The notes beneath the pieces were generated by a model. It worked only from the letters and a program-made list of their open reading frames with translations, was not told the DNA's origin and searched no databases. DNA of 64,000 bases from Sphingomonas horti (lineage in GTDB: Bacteria > Pseudomonadota > Alphaproteobacteria > Sphingomonadales > Sphingomonadaceae). The stretch spans positions 134,001 to 198,000 of the forward strand of contig NZ_WQMS01000007.1 of NCBI RefSeq assembly GCF_009753715.1, given 5' to 3'. The position numbers were made by a program, and so were the translations under genes. Shown here piece after piece: positions 27,284 through 36,273 of this stretch. How positions within the stretch are numbered: the first letter of the stretch is position 1; each line of letters begins with the position of its first letter.

Positions 27284-28912
27284 ATGGATTTGGCTACCTG
27301 GGCCACGAGGATCGCTACGCCTGCGGCCGCGCTGCCAAGCTATCGCCAGGACCCGTCGCCGCTGAGGCGGTTCGTTACCAAGGCGATGTTCTACGTCTTT
27401 GTCGTTGCCGTCGGGCTGTTCTACGGCCTCAGCGTGGTTGTGCTCCCTCCGATCCTGCTGCTCTACATCAGCTTTCCGGTCCTGCTGCTGATCGCCCTGA
27501 TCCTGTGGGCGATGCCGGACAGCGGCGAGGGCCCGTTGGCGCTGGTGACGTTGGGCTTTTTCGGCTTCAGCCTCACGGTTCTGCTGTGGCCGGACTATGT
27601 GGCGATGCAGGTGCCGGACTTCGCTCGAATTTCGTTCCGGCGGCTCTGGTCCTGGGAGCTGGCGGCATGCCTGCTCCTGTGCCTTTCCATGTCGAGCGCG
27701 GTGCGCAACCGGCTGCGCGACCGGATGGCGGTGACCCGGCCGTTCTGGATCATGGCAGGGCTGTATTTCGCCGGGCAGTGGCTCACGGTGCCGTTCAGCA
27801 CCGCGCCGTTCGCGTCGATCAATATCTCGCTGAACCTGTTTTTCGTGTGCGGCATTCCGCTGCTGGCGGCGACCTATCTGTGCGATAGTGCCAAATCCCT
27901 GCGGCGATGGGAGATTCTGATCCTGCTCGCCGCGCTCGGCAATTGCCTCATCGCAGCGATCGAGGTCCGCAACGGAGAGGTGCCCTGGGCCAATCACATC
28001 CCGAGCTTCCTGTCCGTGGACGCGGAGACGCTTCAGGGGATTTTGGCAGGCAATGTGCGCGACGGCAAATACCGGGCCGCCTCGGTCTTCACCGTCTCGT
28101 TGTGCCTGGCCGAGTTCCTGTCCGTCGCCGCGCCCTTCGCGCTCGGGCGCGCGCTTGCGACGAACCGCCTCGCCTCGATCGCGCTCTGGATCGCCGTCGA
28201 CCTGATCCTGCTGGGGGCGATCGCGCTGACCCGGTCCCGGCTCGGCATCATCGGCTGGCTGGTCAGCCACGCCGTGTTCGTCCTGCTGTGGGGCTGGAAG
28301 CGGTGGTCGGGCAAGGCGCGCGACCTGGTCGGACCCGCGGTCAGCCTCGCTTTCCCGCTTGGGGCAAGCGCCTTGCTGGTGGCGATGTTCACCGTGCCGG
28401 CCGTCCGCAACCGCACGATCGCCGGCGGCTCGACCGGACTAAGCGACATGGCCCGACGGGACCAATTCGAGCTGTTCTGGCCTAAATTCATAAGTAACCC
28501 GATCGGCCATGGCAGCGGCCAGAGCGGCGTCATCCTCGACTATCACCAGCCGGGCGGAAAGCTGTCGGTCGACAGCTATTTCATCACCACCGGCATCGAT
28601 TACGGCGTGATCGGCCTGATCTGCTTCTTCGGCATGTTCCTGTACACCTTCTACCTGATGGGAACGGCCTATCTGTCGTCGGACAGCGAGGAGACCGACA
28701 TCGCGCTGCCGATCGCGTGCGCGATCGCGGTGCTGTTCATCGTCCGCATGGTGCTGAGCCAGGGAGACAATCTCCCGCTGATCTTCATGGTCTGGGGAAC
28801 CGCCATCGCCGTTTACGCGCGGCTGGTCGGCCTGCCCAGGCGCGCCGCGGTCCAGGCTCGGCCGGAACCGGCGGACGCGTCCGACACGCCACGGCTCGCG
28901 CCCGCCGAATAG
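27284..28912 (+). CDS. O-antigen polymerase/ligase-like membrane protein
   Basis: 542 aa with roughly 10-12 membrane helices and a long periplasmic loop. The Wzy/WaaL signature region ALTRSRLGIIGWLVSH precedes the loop, and the later helices (DYGVIGLICFFGMFLYTFYL) resemble Wzy C-termini. It probably polymerises the lipid-linked repeat units at the periplasmic face. The ATG at 27284 has GGGAG upstream. GC is normal again after the low-GC pair. It is the last gene of the exopolysaccharide block, ending 3 nt from the convergent phosphoesterase. No flippase was recognised in the window. Confidence 0.87.
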   Translation: MDLATWATRIATPAAALPSYRQDPSPLRRFVTKAMFYVFVVAVGLFYGLSVVVLPPILLLYISFPVLLLIALILWAMPDSGEGPLALVTLGFFGFSLTVLLWPDYVAMQVPDFARISFRRLWSWELAACLLLCLSMSSAVRNRLRDRMAVTRPFWIMAGLYFAGQWLTVPFSTAPFASINISLNLFFVCGIPLLAATYLCDSAKSLRRWEILILLAALGNCLIAAIEVRNGEVPWANHIPSFLSVDAETLQGILAGNVRDGKYRAASVFTVSLCLAEFLSVAAPFALGRALATNRLASIALWIAVDLILLGAIALTRSRLGIIGWLVSHAVFVLLWGWKRWSGKARDLVGPAVSLAFPLGASALLVAMFTVPAVRNRTIAGGSTGLSDMARRDQFELFWPKFISNPIGHGSGQSGVILDYHQPGGKLSVDSYFITTGIDYGVIGLICFFGMFLYTFYLMGTAYLSSDSEETDIALPIACAIAVLFIVRMVLSQGDNLPLIFMVWGTAIAVYARLVGLPRRAAVQARPEPADASDTPRLAPAE

Positions 28913-28915
28913 GCC

Positions 28916-29578
28916 TCAGGCGACCAGCGGAAAGCGCAACAGCCGGTCCGCCAGCGGCACCAGCGCCTCGGCGCGCGGGCCAACGGCGCGGGCGATCTCC
29001 GGATGACGGGCGTCGAGCCCGCCGGTCAGTGCGCCGAAGGCGGGCAGGATCAGCTTGCTCCCCGTCACCACGAAACAGCGCCGCGCGACATTGCGCCCGC
29101 GCTGCGTGATCCGCAGCTTGGGATGAAAATGGCCGGAGAGTTCGGGCCGCGTCTCGCCCGCTTCGGCTTCGTGGCGCAGCACCAGCCCGTCCACCTCTGC
29201 CTCGAGCATGATCGTGCCGCCGCAGTGATCGATCAGCGCGGAATCGTGATTGCCGGTGATCCAGACCCAGCGCAGCGACCCCGTTAGCGCCATCAGCAGT
29301 CGCCGCGCTTCGTCAGGCAATCGTTCGCAGCCCGCGCTGTCATGGAAGCTGTCGCCCAGGCACCAGAGCTCGCCGGCGCCGGTGCTGCGGACGAGCGCCG
29401 CCAGATCGGCCAGCGTCGCCTGAGAATCATAAGGCGGCAGCATCTGGCCGCCCTTCGCGAACCAGCTCGCCTTTTCCAGATGCAGGTCGGCGACGATCAG
29501 CGCCCGGCGCGCCGGCCAGTACAGCGCACCCTGCGGCAGCGCGGCCAGCTCATGCCCGGCGAACGAAAAGGGAACCAT
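28916..29578 (-). CDS. pdeM: PdeM-type metallophosphoesterase (ligase-associated DNA damage response endonuclease)
   Basis: 220 aa calcineurin-like phosphoesterase with all metal motifs: VADLHLEKASW, CLGDSFHD, WITGNHDSAL and LSGHFHPKL. This branch is known as the MPE/PdeM member of the bacterial four-gene repair set with the ligase, DEXH helicase and MBL exonuclease, where it acts as a phosphodiesterase/nuclease. Here it is the first of the set after the exopolysaccharide block, tail to tail with the polymerase gene. Confidence 0.9.
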   Translation of the reverse strand: MVPFSFAGHELAALPQGALYWPARRALIVADLHLEKASWFAKGGQMLPPYDSQATLADLAALVRSTGAGELWCLGDSFHDSAGCERLPDEARRLLMALTGSLRWVWITGNHDSALIDHCGGTIMLEAEVDGLVLRHEAEAGETRPELSGHFHPKLRITQRGRNVARRCFVVTGSKLILPAFGALTGGLDARHPEIARAVGPRAEALVPLADRLLRFPLVA

Positions 29579-29628
29579 GCGGGCCGCTTAGGCGGCCGGC
29601 AGCCGAGTCGCAATGCCGACGAGCCGCC

Positions 29629-31035
29629 TCAGCCCTGGTTCGCGTAAACCTTGACCAGGTCGTACAGATAGTCGCGCCCCTCATAGAGCGACCGCACCCG
29701 CATCCGCTCGTTCAAGCCATGCGCGCCGTTCAGGTCGGATTCGAAGAAGATGCCGGGCACGCCATAGACCGGGATGCCGATCGCCTCCAGGAAGATGCCG
29801 TCGGTCGCGCCAGTGGACATGATCGGCAGCAACGGCACGCCCGGGAAGTGCTTTGCCGCGACCGTCTTGATCGGGCCCAGGATTTTCGGGTCGAGCGCCG
29901 GCGAGATGGCGGTCGGCCGGATCGGCGCGTTGGCGCTGACCTTCACTTTCGGGCCGGCAAGCGTCCTTAGCTGCGCCAGCGTTCCTTGCACGGTCTCGCC
30001 GGGGAAGATGCGGCAATTGACGTTCGCGGTTGCCCGCTGCGGCAACGCGTTCTCCGCATGGCCGGCCTTGAGCAGCGTCGCCACGCAGGTGGTACGAAGC
30101 GTCGAATGGAAGGTCTTGTCCCTCGACACGATCGCGTCGGCAGCTTTATCCCCCGGATCGGCGAGCAGGGCTTTGATCGCCGCGCCCATTTCGCCGCCGA
30201 CCGCAGCCGAGGTTCCGGTGAAGAAAGCGCGCGTCGTCTCGTTGAACCGGACCGGGAATTCGTAGCCGCGGATCGCCTCGATCGCGTCCGCAAGCTCGTA
30301 GATCGCATTGTCGGGAACCGGCTGCGAGCTGTGGCCGCCGGGGTTGGTCGTCTCCAGCGTGTAATTCTGCGCGGCCTTTTCGCCGACCTGGATCGCAAGC
30401 ACCTGGCGATTGCCCTGCGCATCAAGCCGGCCTCCGCCGCCTTCATTCAGCGCGAACTCGGCTGCCACCAGCTCCGGCCTGTTCTTCGCCAGCCAGTCGG
30501 CGCCGTTGAACGCGTAGGTGGTCTCCTCGCCGCAGGTCAGCGCCATCTTGATCGTGCGCTTCGGCCGGAAGCCTTCCTGGTTGTAGCGGATCAGCGAATC
30601 GGTCCAGATCGCCGCCATCGACTTGTCGTCGGCCGAGCCGCGCGCGTAGAAAAAGCCGTTCTCCTCGACCAGCTTGAATGGATCGCGGCTCCAATCCTCG
30701 GGCTTCGCCTCGACCACATCGAGATGGGCGAGCAGCAGCATCGGCTTCGCCTTCGCGTCGCTGCCTTTCAGCACCGCGACGAGCCCGCCTTCCTTCGGAT
30801 GCTCCGGCACCGAGAACAGGGTCAGTTCCTGGTCGGAATAGCCGGCCGCCTTCAGCCGCGCCGCCATCTTCTCCGCGGCCGCGGTGCAGCTGCCGGCGGA
30901 CAGGGTGGTGTTGGTCTCGACCAGCTCCTGATAGAGTTCCCGGAACTTGGCCTGGTCCGGCCTCAGGGTCTGCGCGGCCAAGGGCTGGGCGAGCAAGACC
31001 GCAGCGCTTGCGGCGCTCAGGAATGATTTGATCAA
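29629..31035 (-). CDS. M20 family metallopeptidase, exported
   Basis: 468 aa from a TTG. The protein then begins LIKSFLSAASAAVLLAQPLAAQ, a clean signal peptide, with GGGGAGAG at good distance upstream. The frame continues to 31077, but that part is translated from the palindromic repeat and has the telltale MWAPAFAGV. Family M20 motifs: LLAHLDVVEA, GSADDKS, ALTCGEETT, NEGGGG, NPGGHSSQP with the inserted dimerisation domain, and STGATDGIF. It is a periplasmic di-zinc aminoacylase/carboxypeptidase-like enzyme; the substrate is unknown. Confidence 0.9.
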   Translation of the reverse strand: MIKSFLSAASAAVLLAQPLAAQTLRPDQAKFRELYQELVETNTTLSAGSCTAAAEKMAARLKAAGYSDQELTLFSVPEHPKEGGLVAVLKGSDAKAKPMLLLAHLDVVEAKPEDWSRDPFKLVEENGFFYARGSADDKSMAAIWTDSLIRYNQEGFRPKRTIKMALTCGEETTYAFNGADWLAKNRPELVAAEFALNEGGGGRLDAQGNRQVLAIQVGEKAAQNYTLETTNPGGHSSQPVPDNAIYELADAIEAIRGYEFPVRFNETTRAFFTGTSAAVGGEMGAAIKALLADPGDKAADAIVSRDKTFHSTLRTTCVATLLKAGHAENALPQRATANVNCRIFPGETVQGTLAQLRTLAGPKVKVSANAPIRPTAISPALDPKILGPIKTVAAKHFPGVPLLPIMSTGATDGIFLEAIGIPVYGVPGIFFESDLNGAHGLNERMRVRSLYEGRDYLYDLVKVYANQG

Positions 31036-31049
31036 GTCTCGCTCTCCCC

Positions 31050-31133
31050 TCACCCCGGCAAAGGCCGGGGCCCACATTCTTCTTTAACTTGGTTCAAAAT
31101 GGAAGGTGGGTCCCGGGTCAAGCCCGGGATGAC
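31050..31133. repeat. Palindromic intergenic repeat, family A copy 2
   Basis: Arms TCACCCCGGCAAAGGCCGGG and GTCCCGGGTCAAGCCCGGGATGAC with nested CCCAC/GTGGG. Arms are diverged from copy 1 but keep the outer GTCAYCCC/GGGATGAC and the inner CCCACC motifs. It lies between two minus-strand genes and extends the open frame of the M20 peptidase artificially. Confidence 0.85.
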
Positions 31134-31142
31134 GAAATCAGC

Positions 31143-32057
31143 TCAGCGAAGCGCCACCAGCATCCGCCGTTCGACGGCGGACTGGTCGGGCAGGATGAAG
31201 CGGACCTGCTTGTTGGCGAAGTCCACCGACACGCGGTCGAACAGCCTGAGCGCATCCATGCCCAGCAGCAGCGCGGGCTTGTTGGCGAGGCCGAACCGCT
31301 TGAACGGCTCGGCATCGGCGAACGCGACCGGGATGTTGTTCATGTCGACGCCGCCGATCTGCATCCGGTCGATCTGCGCGAATTGGGCCGGCATCTGCCC
31401 GCCGGTCACGCTGGTGATCATGACCGGGACGAGCGACGGCAGCTTCTTGTGCCGCTCAAGCTTCCTGAGCAGCGCGAGATTGCCGATGCTGGTTTCCGCG
31501 CCGGTATCGACGATCACCTGCACGCGTTCGCCGAGCAGCCGCGAGTTGACGAGGATCAACTGGCCGTAGCGATTGCGCGCGGTGACGACGATCGTGTCGG
31601 GATCGGTGTCCTCGACGTGGCGCGCGGCCGTGACCTTCATCTCGTTCTTCTTGAAATCGAGCGTGACCCGCCGGCTTTGCAGGCTGTCGAGGCCCAGCAT
31701 GCCCTGCGCGCCGATATGTGCCTGATCGAGGGCGGGCGCCTCGATGTCCTTGACTCTGGTGCCCGACAGCTCGAGCGACGGGACCAGGACCGTCTTGACC
31801 AGGCCGGAACCGGTCACGGTGATCAGGTTCAGCGTTGGGCCGGCCTCGAGATTCAGCCGCGTCGCAAGCTGCCGCGAAATCACCGTGCGCTCGGCGCCGG
31901 TGTCGATCACGAACGGCATTGCTTCCGATTCGCCGATCCGGACCGGCACGGTCATCCGATCCGAGCGATCCGCCCCCAGCGCGACAGAGGCGATTTCGGG
32001 CGGCGCCGGCGCGTCGGTTGCCGGAACCGTGGCGAGGACGAGCAGCATCGCAACCAT
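31143..32057 (-). CDS. Tandem retropepsin-like aspartic protease, exported
   Basis: 304 aa with a short hydrophobic N-terminus (MVAMLLVLATVPA), a likely signal. Two retropepsin-like halves are visible: PFVIDTGAERTVIS at about 48 and VQVIVDTGAETSIG at about 178, each with the catalytic DTGA, and LGLDSLQ / LLLGMDALRLF as the later flap/psi-loop elements. A single-chain protein thus carries both half sites. Periplasmic aspartic proteases of this kind are common in sphingomonads; no substrate is known. Confidence 0.88.
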   Translation of the reverse strand: MVAMLLVLATVPATDAPAPPEIASVALGADRSDRMTVPVRIGESEAMPFVIDTGAERTVISRQLATRLNLEAGPTLNLITVTGSGLVKTVLVPSLELSGTRVKDIEAPALDQAHIGAQGMLGLDSLQSRRVTLDFKKNEMKVTAARHVEDTDPDTIVVTARNRYGQLILVNSRLLGERVQVIVDTGAETSIGNLALLRKLERHKKLPSLVPVMITSVTGGQMPAQFAQIDRMQIGGVDMNNIPVAFADAEPFKRFGLANKPALLLGMDALRLFDRVSVDFANKQVRFILPDQSAVERRMLVALR

Positions 32058-32156
32058 GTCATTCTCCCAACCACCGAAGCGAGCCTACACCCTGAACGCA
32101 CGTTCGGGAACGCTCGCGCGGGCGAACGTCGCTTTCAGGCCTGTGGACGTAATCGG

Positions 32157-34571
32157 TCAGTCGGTCGCCATCGCTTCGGCGACGAGCGCTTCCGCTTCGA
32201 TCAACAGCAAGTCATCCACCGTGCCCTGCGCCACCCGCTCGCGGCCGATCAGCACCAGCACCGGGACCGCGAGCGGGCTGACGCGCGGCAGGTCGACGTG
32301 CAGCATCGTGTCGTTCGCGCGGTCGAGCAGATGCGCGAGTCGCCCGACATCGGTCATCTTCGCCCGCGCATCGTCCCAGGCGGCGCGGAGCAGCAGATGA
32401 TCGGGCTCGTAGCGGCGCAGCACGTCGTAGATCAGGTCGGTCGAAAAGCTGACCTGCTTGCCGGTCTTGCGCTTGCCGGGATGCTGGCGCTCGACCAGAC
32501 CGCCGATCACGGCGACTTCACGAAAGGCGCGCTTCAGCAGGCTGGATTGCTGCACCCAGTCGACGAACTCGTGCTCCAGTATGTCCGGCGAAAACAGCGG
32601 CCGCGGGTCCGCGACCGGCTCCAGGCTGTAGGTCGCGATCGCATAGTCGCTAGCGACGAACCCCAGGGGTTTCAGCCCCAGCGTCTCCATCCGCCGGGTG
32701 ACCAGCATCCCCAGAGACTGGTGCGCGTTCCAGCCTTCGAAGCTGTACACGACCATATAGTGCCGGCCTTCGCGCGGGAACGTCTCGACCAGTAATTGCT
32801 CGGGGCCGGGCAAGGCCGATCGCCGCGCCTGCATGGCCAGCCAGTCGCGCACGTCATCGGGAAAGCGCGGCCATTCCCCGGGCGAGGCGAGGAACGCGCG
32901 CACCCGGTCGGCCAGATGGGTCGAGATCGGCATCCGCGCACCGCCATAGGTCGGGATGCGCGCCGGTTTCGACGTCGCGCGAACGATCACGTCCTCGATG
33001 TCGATCCGCTCCACTTCCAGCACCAAGCCGGCAAAGAAGAAAGTGTCACGGGGGCTGAGGGTGGCGGCGAAGCTTTCTTCGATCCGGCCGATCGAGCGGC
33101 CGTTCCTGAACCTGACGTTGAGCATCGTCGCCTCGACGATGATGCCGGCGTTGAGGCGGTGCTGGGTGACGAAATTCGGATGGCTGACGCGCCAGCGGCC
33201 ATCGGGATCGCGCGTCAGCCGCTTGAACCGGTCATAGGCCTTCAAGGCATAGCCGCCCGATTCGATGTAGCTCAGCACCTGCGCGAACAGCGCGTCGGCC
33301 AGCGCCGAATAAGGGAGCGCGCCGCGCACCTCGTCGAGCATGTCCGCTTCGTCGAACGGTGCCGCGCAGGCGCAGGCCATGATGTGCTGCGCGAGCACGT
33401 CGAGCCCGCCCCGCCGGAACATGTCGGCGTCCAACTCGCCGTCGGTCACTGCGTCGAGGGCGGCCCGGGCCTCCAGATATTCGAAACGGTTGCCGGGGAC
33501 GAGGATCGCCTCGGATGGTTCGTCGAGCCGGTGATTGGCGCGACCGACCCGTTGCAGCAGCCGCGACGCGCCCTTCGGCGCGCCCATCTGGATCACGCAA
33601 TCGACATCGCCCCAGTCGACGCCCAGATCGAGCGATGCGGTCGCGACCAGCGCGCGCAGCCGTCCCTCCGCCATGGCCAGCTCCACCTTGCGCCGCGCTT
33701 CCCGGCTGAGGCTGCCGTGATGGATGCCGATCGGTAGCTTCAGCTCATTGACCGCCCACAGATCCTGGAAGATCAGTTCGGCCAGGCTGCGCGTGTTGCA
33801 GAAGACAATCGTCGTGCGGTGCGTCTCGATCTCCGCCATCACCTGCGGCGCCGCATAGCGCCCCGAATGGCCCGCCCAGGGGATGACGCCCTCCGGGATC
33901 AGGATCGAGATTTGGGGCTCCGCGCCCGGATCGCCGCGCACCAGCGTGACCGTATCGATGTCGCCATCGGGCGCTAGCCAGGCGCGATAGCCGTCGGGAT
34001 CGGCGATGGTCGCCGAAAGAGAGACGCGGCGGAGCTGCGGCGCGATCCGTTGCAGCCGCGCCATCGACAGCGCGAGCAGGTCGCCGCGCTTGCCTGTGGC
34101 GAAGGCGTGCACCTCATCGACGACGATCGTCTTCAGCTCCGCGAACAGCGTGAAACTCTCAGGGTATGACAAAAGCAGGCTGAGCGACTCAGGCGTGGTC
34201 AGCAGCATCTGCGGCGGGCGCATCCGCTGCCGCGCCTTGCGGTCCGAGGGCGTGTCGCCGCTGCGCGTCTCGACCCGGATATCGAGGCCCATTTCCGCGA
34301 TCGGCCCGAGCAGGTTGCGCTGCACGTCGACCGCGAGCGCCTTCAGCGGCGAGACGTACAGCGTGTGGAGCGTGCCGGTCGGCTTCTCGATCAGTTCGAC
34401 AAGGCTGGGGAGGAAGCCGGCCAGTGTCTTTCCCGACCCGGTCGGTGCGACCAGCAGCGCATGCTCCCCGCGCCGGGCGGCGCCCAGCATCTCCAGCTGG
34501 TGCCGGCGGGGCTGCCAGCCTTTCGCGGCGAACCAGTCGGCAAGTTGGGCGGGAATGGGATTCAACAGCAC
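32157..34571 (-). CDS. Lhr-type DEXH-box helicase (ligase-associated DNA damage response)
   Basis: 804 aa from a GTG at 34571. Helicase motifs: motif I VAPTGSGKTLAG, Ia YVSPLKALAVD, II VVDEVHAF, III SLSATIAD, and the second RecA domain with VFCNTRSLAE, ASLDLGVDWGDVDCVIQ and RVGRANHR, followed by the Lhr-core winged helix and beta-barrel. The open frame starts at 34622, but the first residues (RRWAPDQVRGDE) are translated palindromic repeat, so the start is placed after it. In this set the helicase unwinds 3'-5' and works with the phosphoesterase, MBL exonuclease and ligase. Confidence 0.9.
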   Translation of the reverse strand: MLLNPIPAQLADWFAAKGWQPRRHQLEMLGAARRGEHALLVAPTGSGKTLAGFLPSLVELIEKPTGTLHTLYVSPLKALAVDVQRNLLGPIAEMGLDIRVETRSGDTPSDRKARQRMRPPQMLLTTPESLSLLLSYPESFTLFAELKTIVVDEVHAFATGKRGDLLALSMARLQRIAPQLRRVSLSATIADPDGYRAWLAPDGDIDTVTLVRGDPGAEPQISILIPEGVIPWAGHSGRYAAPQVMAEIETHRTTIVFCNTRSLAELIFQDLWAVNELKLPIGIHHGSLSREARRKVELAMAEGRLRALVATASLDLGVDWGDVDCVIQMGAPKGASRLLQRVGRANHRLDEPSEAILVPGNRFEYLEARAALDAVTDGELDADMFRRGGLDVLAQHIMACACAAPFDEADMLDEVRGALPYSALADALFAQVLSYIESGGYALKAYDRFKRLTRDPDGRWRVSHPNFVTQHRLNAGIIVEATMLNVRFRNGRSIGRIEESFAATLSPRDTFFFAGLVLEVERIDIEDVIVRATSKPARIPTYGGARMPISTHLADRVRAFLASPGEWPRFPDDVRDWLAMQARRSALPGPEQLLVETFPREGRHYMVVYSFEGWNAHQSLGMLVTRRMETLGLKPLGFVASDYAIATYSLEPVADPRPLFSPDILEHEFVDWVQQSSLLKRAFREVAVIGGLVERQHPGKRKTGKQVSFSTDLIYDVLRRYEPDHLLLRAAWDDARAKMTDVGRLAHLLDRANDTMLHVDLPRVSPLAVPVLVLIGRERVAQGTVDDLLLIEAEALVAEAMATD

Positions 34572-34574
34572 CTC

Positions 34575-34663
34575 GTCACCCCGGACTTGATCCGGGGCCC
34601 ACCTTCTTCTTGCGTCGGGCACTGAAAAGGCAAGATCGGTCCCGGCTCACGGCCGCGATGACG
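34575..34663. repeat. Palindromic intergenic repeat, family A copy 3
   Basis: GTCACCCCGGACTTGATCCG pairs imperfectly with the arm ending GGCCGCGATGAC; inner CCCACCTT is kept. It overlaps the 5' side of the helicase frame and separates it from the 31-codon gene. Confidence 0.75.
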
Positions 34664-34668
34664 AGGAT

Positions 34669-34764
34669 TTACCGCTGCACCCGGTTCTCCGGCGGGTTGT
34701 CGAGCAGGACAGCCACGAACGCGATGATGCCGAGCAGCAGAAGGATCATCGAAGCGATGTTCAT
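34669..34764 (-). CDS. 31-residue single-helix membrane protein
   Basis: ATG at 34764, TAA at 34669. The first half is one hydrophobic helix (MNIASMILLLLGIIAFVAVL), and the tail is polar (DNPPENRVQR). A near-perfect Shine-Dalgarno (GGAGGAG) precedes it at suitable distance, which is the main evidence that it is real, together with codon third-position GC like the neighbours. Function unknown; the size and shape resemble small stress or assembly membrane peptides. Possibly co-transcribed with the downstream helicase, though a repeat lies between. Confidence 0.65.
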   Translation of the reverse strand: MNIASMILLLLGIIAFVAVLLDNPPENRVQR

Positions 34765-34843
34765 ATGTCACTCCTCCGACCGTGCCGTTGGCCAACGAAG
34801 CGGAACGGTTTGCGATCCGGAGCAGTTGCGCTAGCCACGCACC

Positions 34844-35278
34844 ATGACCCAGCTTCTTCCACGCGCCCTCGTCGCCATTCTGCTGGCCCTGTTGGGCGTC
34901 TCGATCATGAGCCTTGTCGTCATCGTCGCGCTCGTCGGCTTTCCGAGCGATCCCGCGAAGCTTGCCACGTTCCAGATGCGCGCGGCGCCGTTTACGCCGC
35001 AAGTCGATCTGATCATCGGCGGGCTCGTCCTGCTTGCGTGCGGGTGGTGGGCCGGGCGGCCCTTCGCCCGCCCGCTGGCCCTCCGTGCCGGCCTGGCCGT
35101 CGGCCTCGGCTATATCGCCGTCGAAGTGGCGATCGCCGTGCTTCGCTCAGGCCTGGTCGCGATCGACTGGCAGCCGACGCTGATCTCCTTTACCGTGAAG
35201 ATCGTGGCCGCGCTGGCCGGCGGGTGGCTGGCGGGCGGGCCGGCGGCGCCCGATCCGGTTCCGCTCGACCCGGAATGA
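34844..35278 (+). CDS. Four-helix inner-membrane protein, unknown
   Basis: 144 aa with four hydrophobic helices (about 8-32, 56-72, 82-100 and 110-128) and a short Pro-rich tail. No known family recognised. Its stop overlaps the start of the MBL exonuclease (ATGA), so the two are translationally coupled and in one operon with thiL. Divergent from the 31-codon gene. Confidence 0.8.
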   Translation: MTQLLPRALVAILLALLGVSIMSLVVIVALVGFPSDPAKLATFQMRAAPFTPQVDLIIGGLVLLACGWWAGRPFARPLALRAGLAVGLGYIAVEVAIAVLRSGLVAIDWQPTLISFTVKIVAALAGGWLAGGPAAPDPVPLDPE

Positions 35279-36273
35279 CGCCGCTCGGCGCCTGGATCGA
35301 GCCGTACCCCGAAGGCATCTATGTGCCCGCCGCCGATGCCTGGATCGACCCATCGCAGCCAAAGCCGCGCGCGCTCGTCACCCACGGCCATAGCGACCAT
35401 GCGCGGGGCGGACACGGCGCCGTCTGGGCGACGCCGGAGACGCTGGCGATCATGGACGCGCGCTACGGCGCGCAGGCGGCGCATCCCGTCGCCTATGGCG
35501 AGACGTTGCGGATGGGCGAGGTGCAGGTGACGTTCGTGCCCGCCGGCCATGTGCTCGGCTCCGCGCAGATCGTGCTGGAGCATGCGGGCGAGCGGGGCGT
35601 CGTCTCCGGCGACTATAAGCGCCGGCCGGACCCGACCTGCCCGCCGTTCGAGCCGCAGGCGTGCGACATCTTCATCACCGAGGCGACGTTCGGCCTGCCG
35701 GTGTTCCGCCATCCGAAGACGGGGGACGAGATCGACAAATTGCTGGCGGCGCTGCACGCCAATCCCGATCGCTGCGTGCTTGTCGGCGCCTATCCGCTGG
35801 GCAAGGCGCAGCGGGTGATCGCCGAGCTCAGGCAGCGCGGCCATGACGACCCGATCTATCTCCACGGCGCGATGCAGCGCCTCTGCGACCTCTATGTCGA
35901 GCATGGCGTGACGCTTGGCGAGCTCCGCCTCGCGACCGGCGTGCCCAAGGCCGAGATCGCCGGCCGCATCGTCCTTGCCCCGCCCGGCGCGCTCAACGAC
36001 CGCTGGAGCCGGCGCCTGCCCGACCCGATCACCGCGATGGCCTCCGGCTGGATGCGCATCCGCCAGCGCGCGGTGCAGCGCAACGTCGAGCTGCCGCTGA
36101 TCCTCTCCGACCATGCCGACTGGGACGAGCTGACCGAGACGATCCTGGAGATCGCGCCGAAGGAAGTGTGGGTGACGCACGGCCGCGAGGACGCGCTGGT
36201 GCATTGGTGCATGACCCGCCAGATCAAGGCCCGCGCGCTCGACCTCACCGGCTATGAGGACGAGGACGATTGA
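35275..36273 (+). CDS. MBL-fold DNA exonuclease (ligase-associated DNA damage response)
   Basis: 332 aa metallo-beta-lactamase/beta-CASP protein: metal motif LVTHGHSDHARGG, then PAGHVLGSAQIVL and VVSGDYKRR, with a later SDHADWDEL and the C-terminal WVTHGRED. This is the exonuclease of the four-gene set with the ligase, helicase and phosphoesterase. The ATG is coupled to the upstream membrane protein by a 4-nt overlap; thiL follows by a TTG overlap. Confidence 0.9.
   Translation: MTPLGAWIEPYPEGIYVPAADAWIDPSQPKPRALVTHGHSDHARGGHGAVWATPETLAIMDARYGAQAAHPVAYGETLRMGEVQVTFVPAGHVLGSAQIVLEHAGERGVVSGDYKRRPDPTCPPFEPQACDIFITEATFGLPVFRHPKTGDEIDKLLAALHANPDRCVLVGAYPLGKAQRVIAELRQRGHDDPIYLHGAMQRLCDLYVEHGVTLGELRLATGVPKAEIAGRIVLAPPGALNDRWSRRLPDPITAMASGWMRIRQRAVQRNVELPLILSDHADWDELTETILEIAPKEVWVTHGREDALVHWCMTRQIKARALDLTGYEDEDD

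Noticed and set aside
31089-32795. 568-codon plus-strand open frame opposite the aspartic protease and helicase
   Set aside because: Arg/Asp/His/Gln-rich composition of a shadow frame, and it crosses two real minus-strand genes.
36125-36273. Thiamine riboswitch upstream of thiL
   Set aside because: The gene starts inside the exonuclease stop, and no TPP-type conserved core is present.
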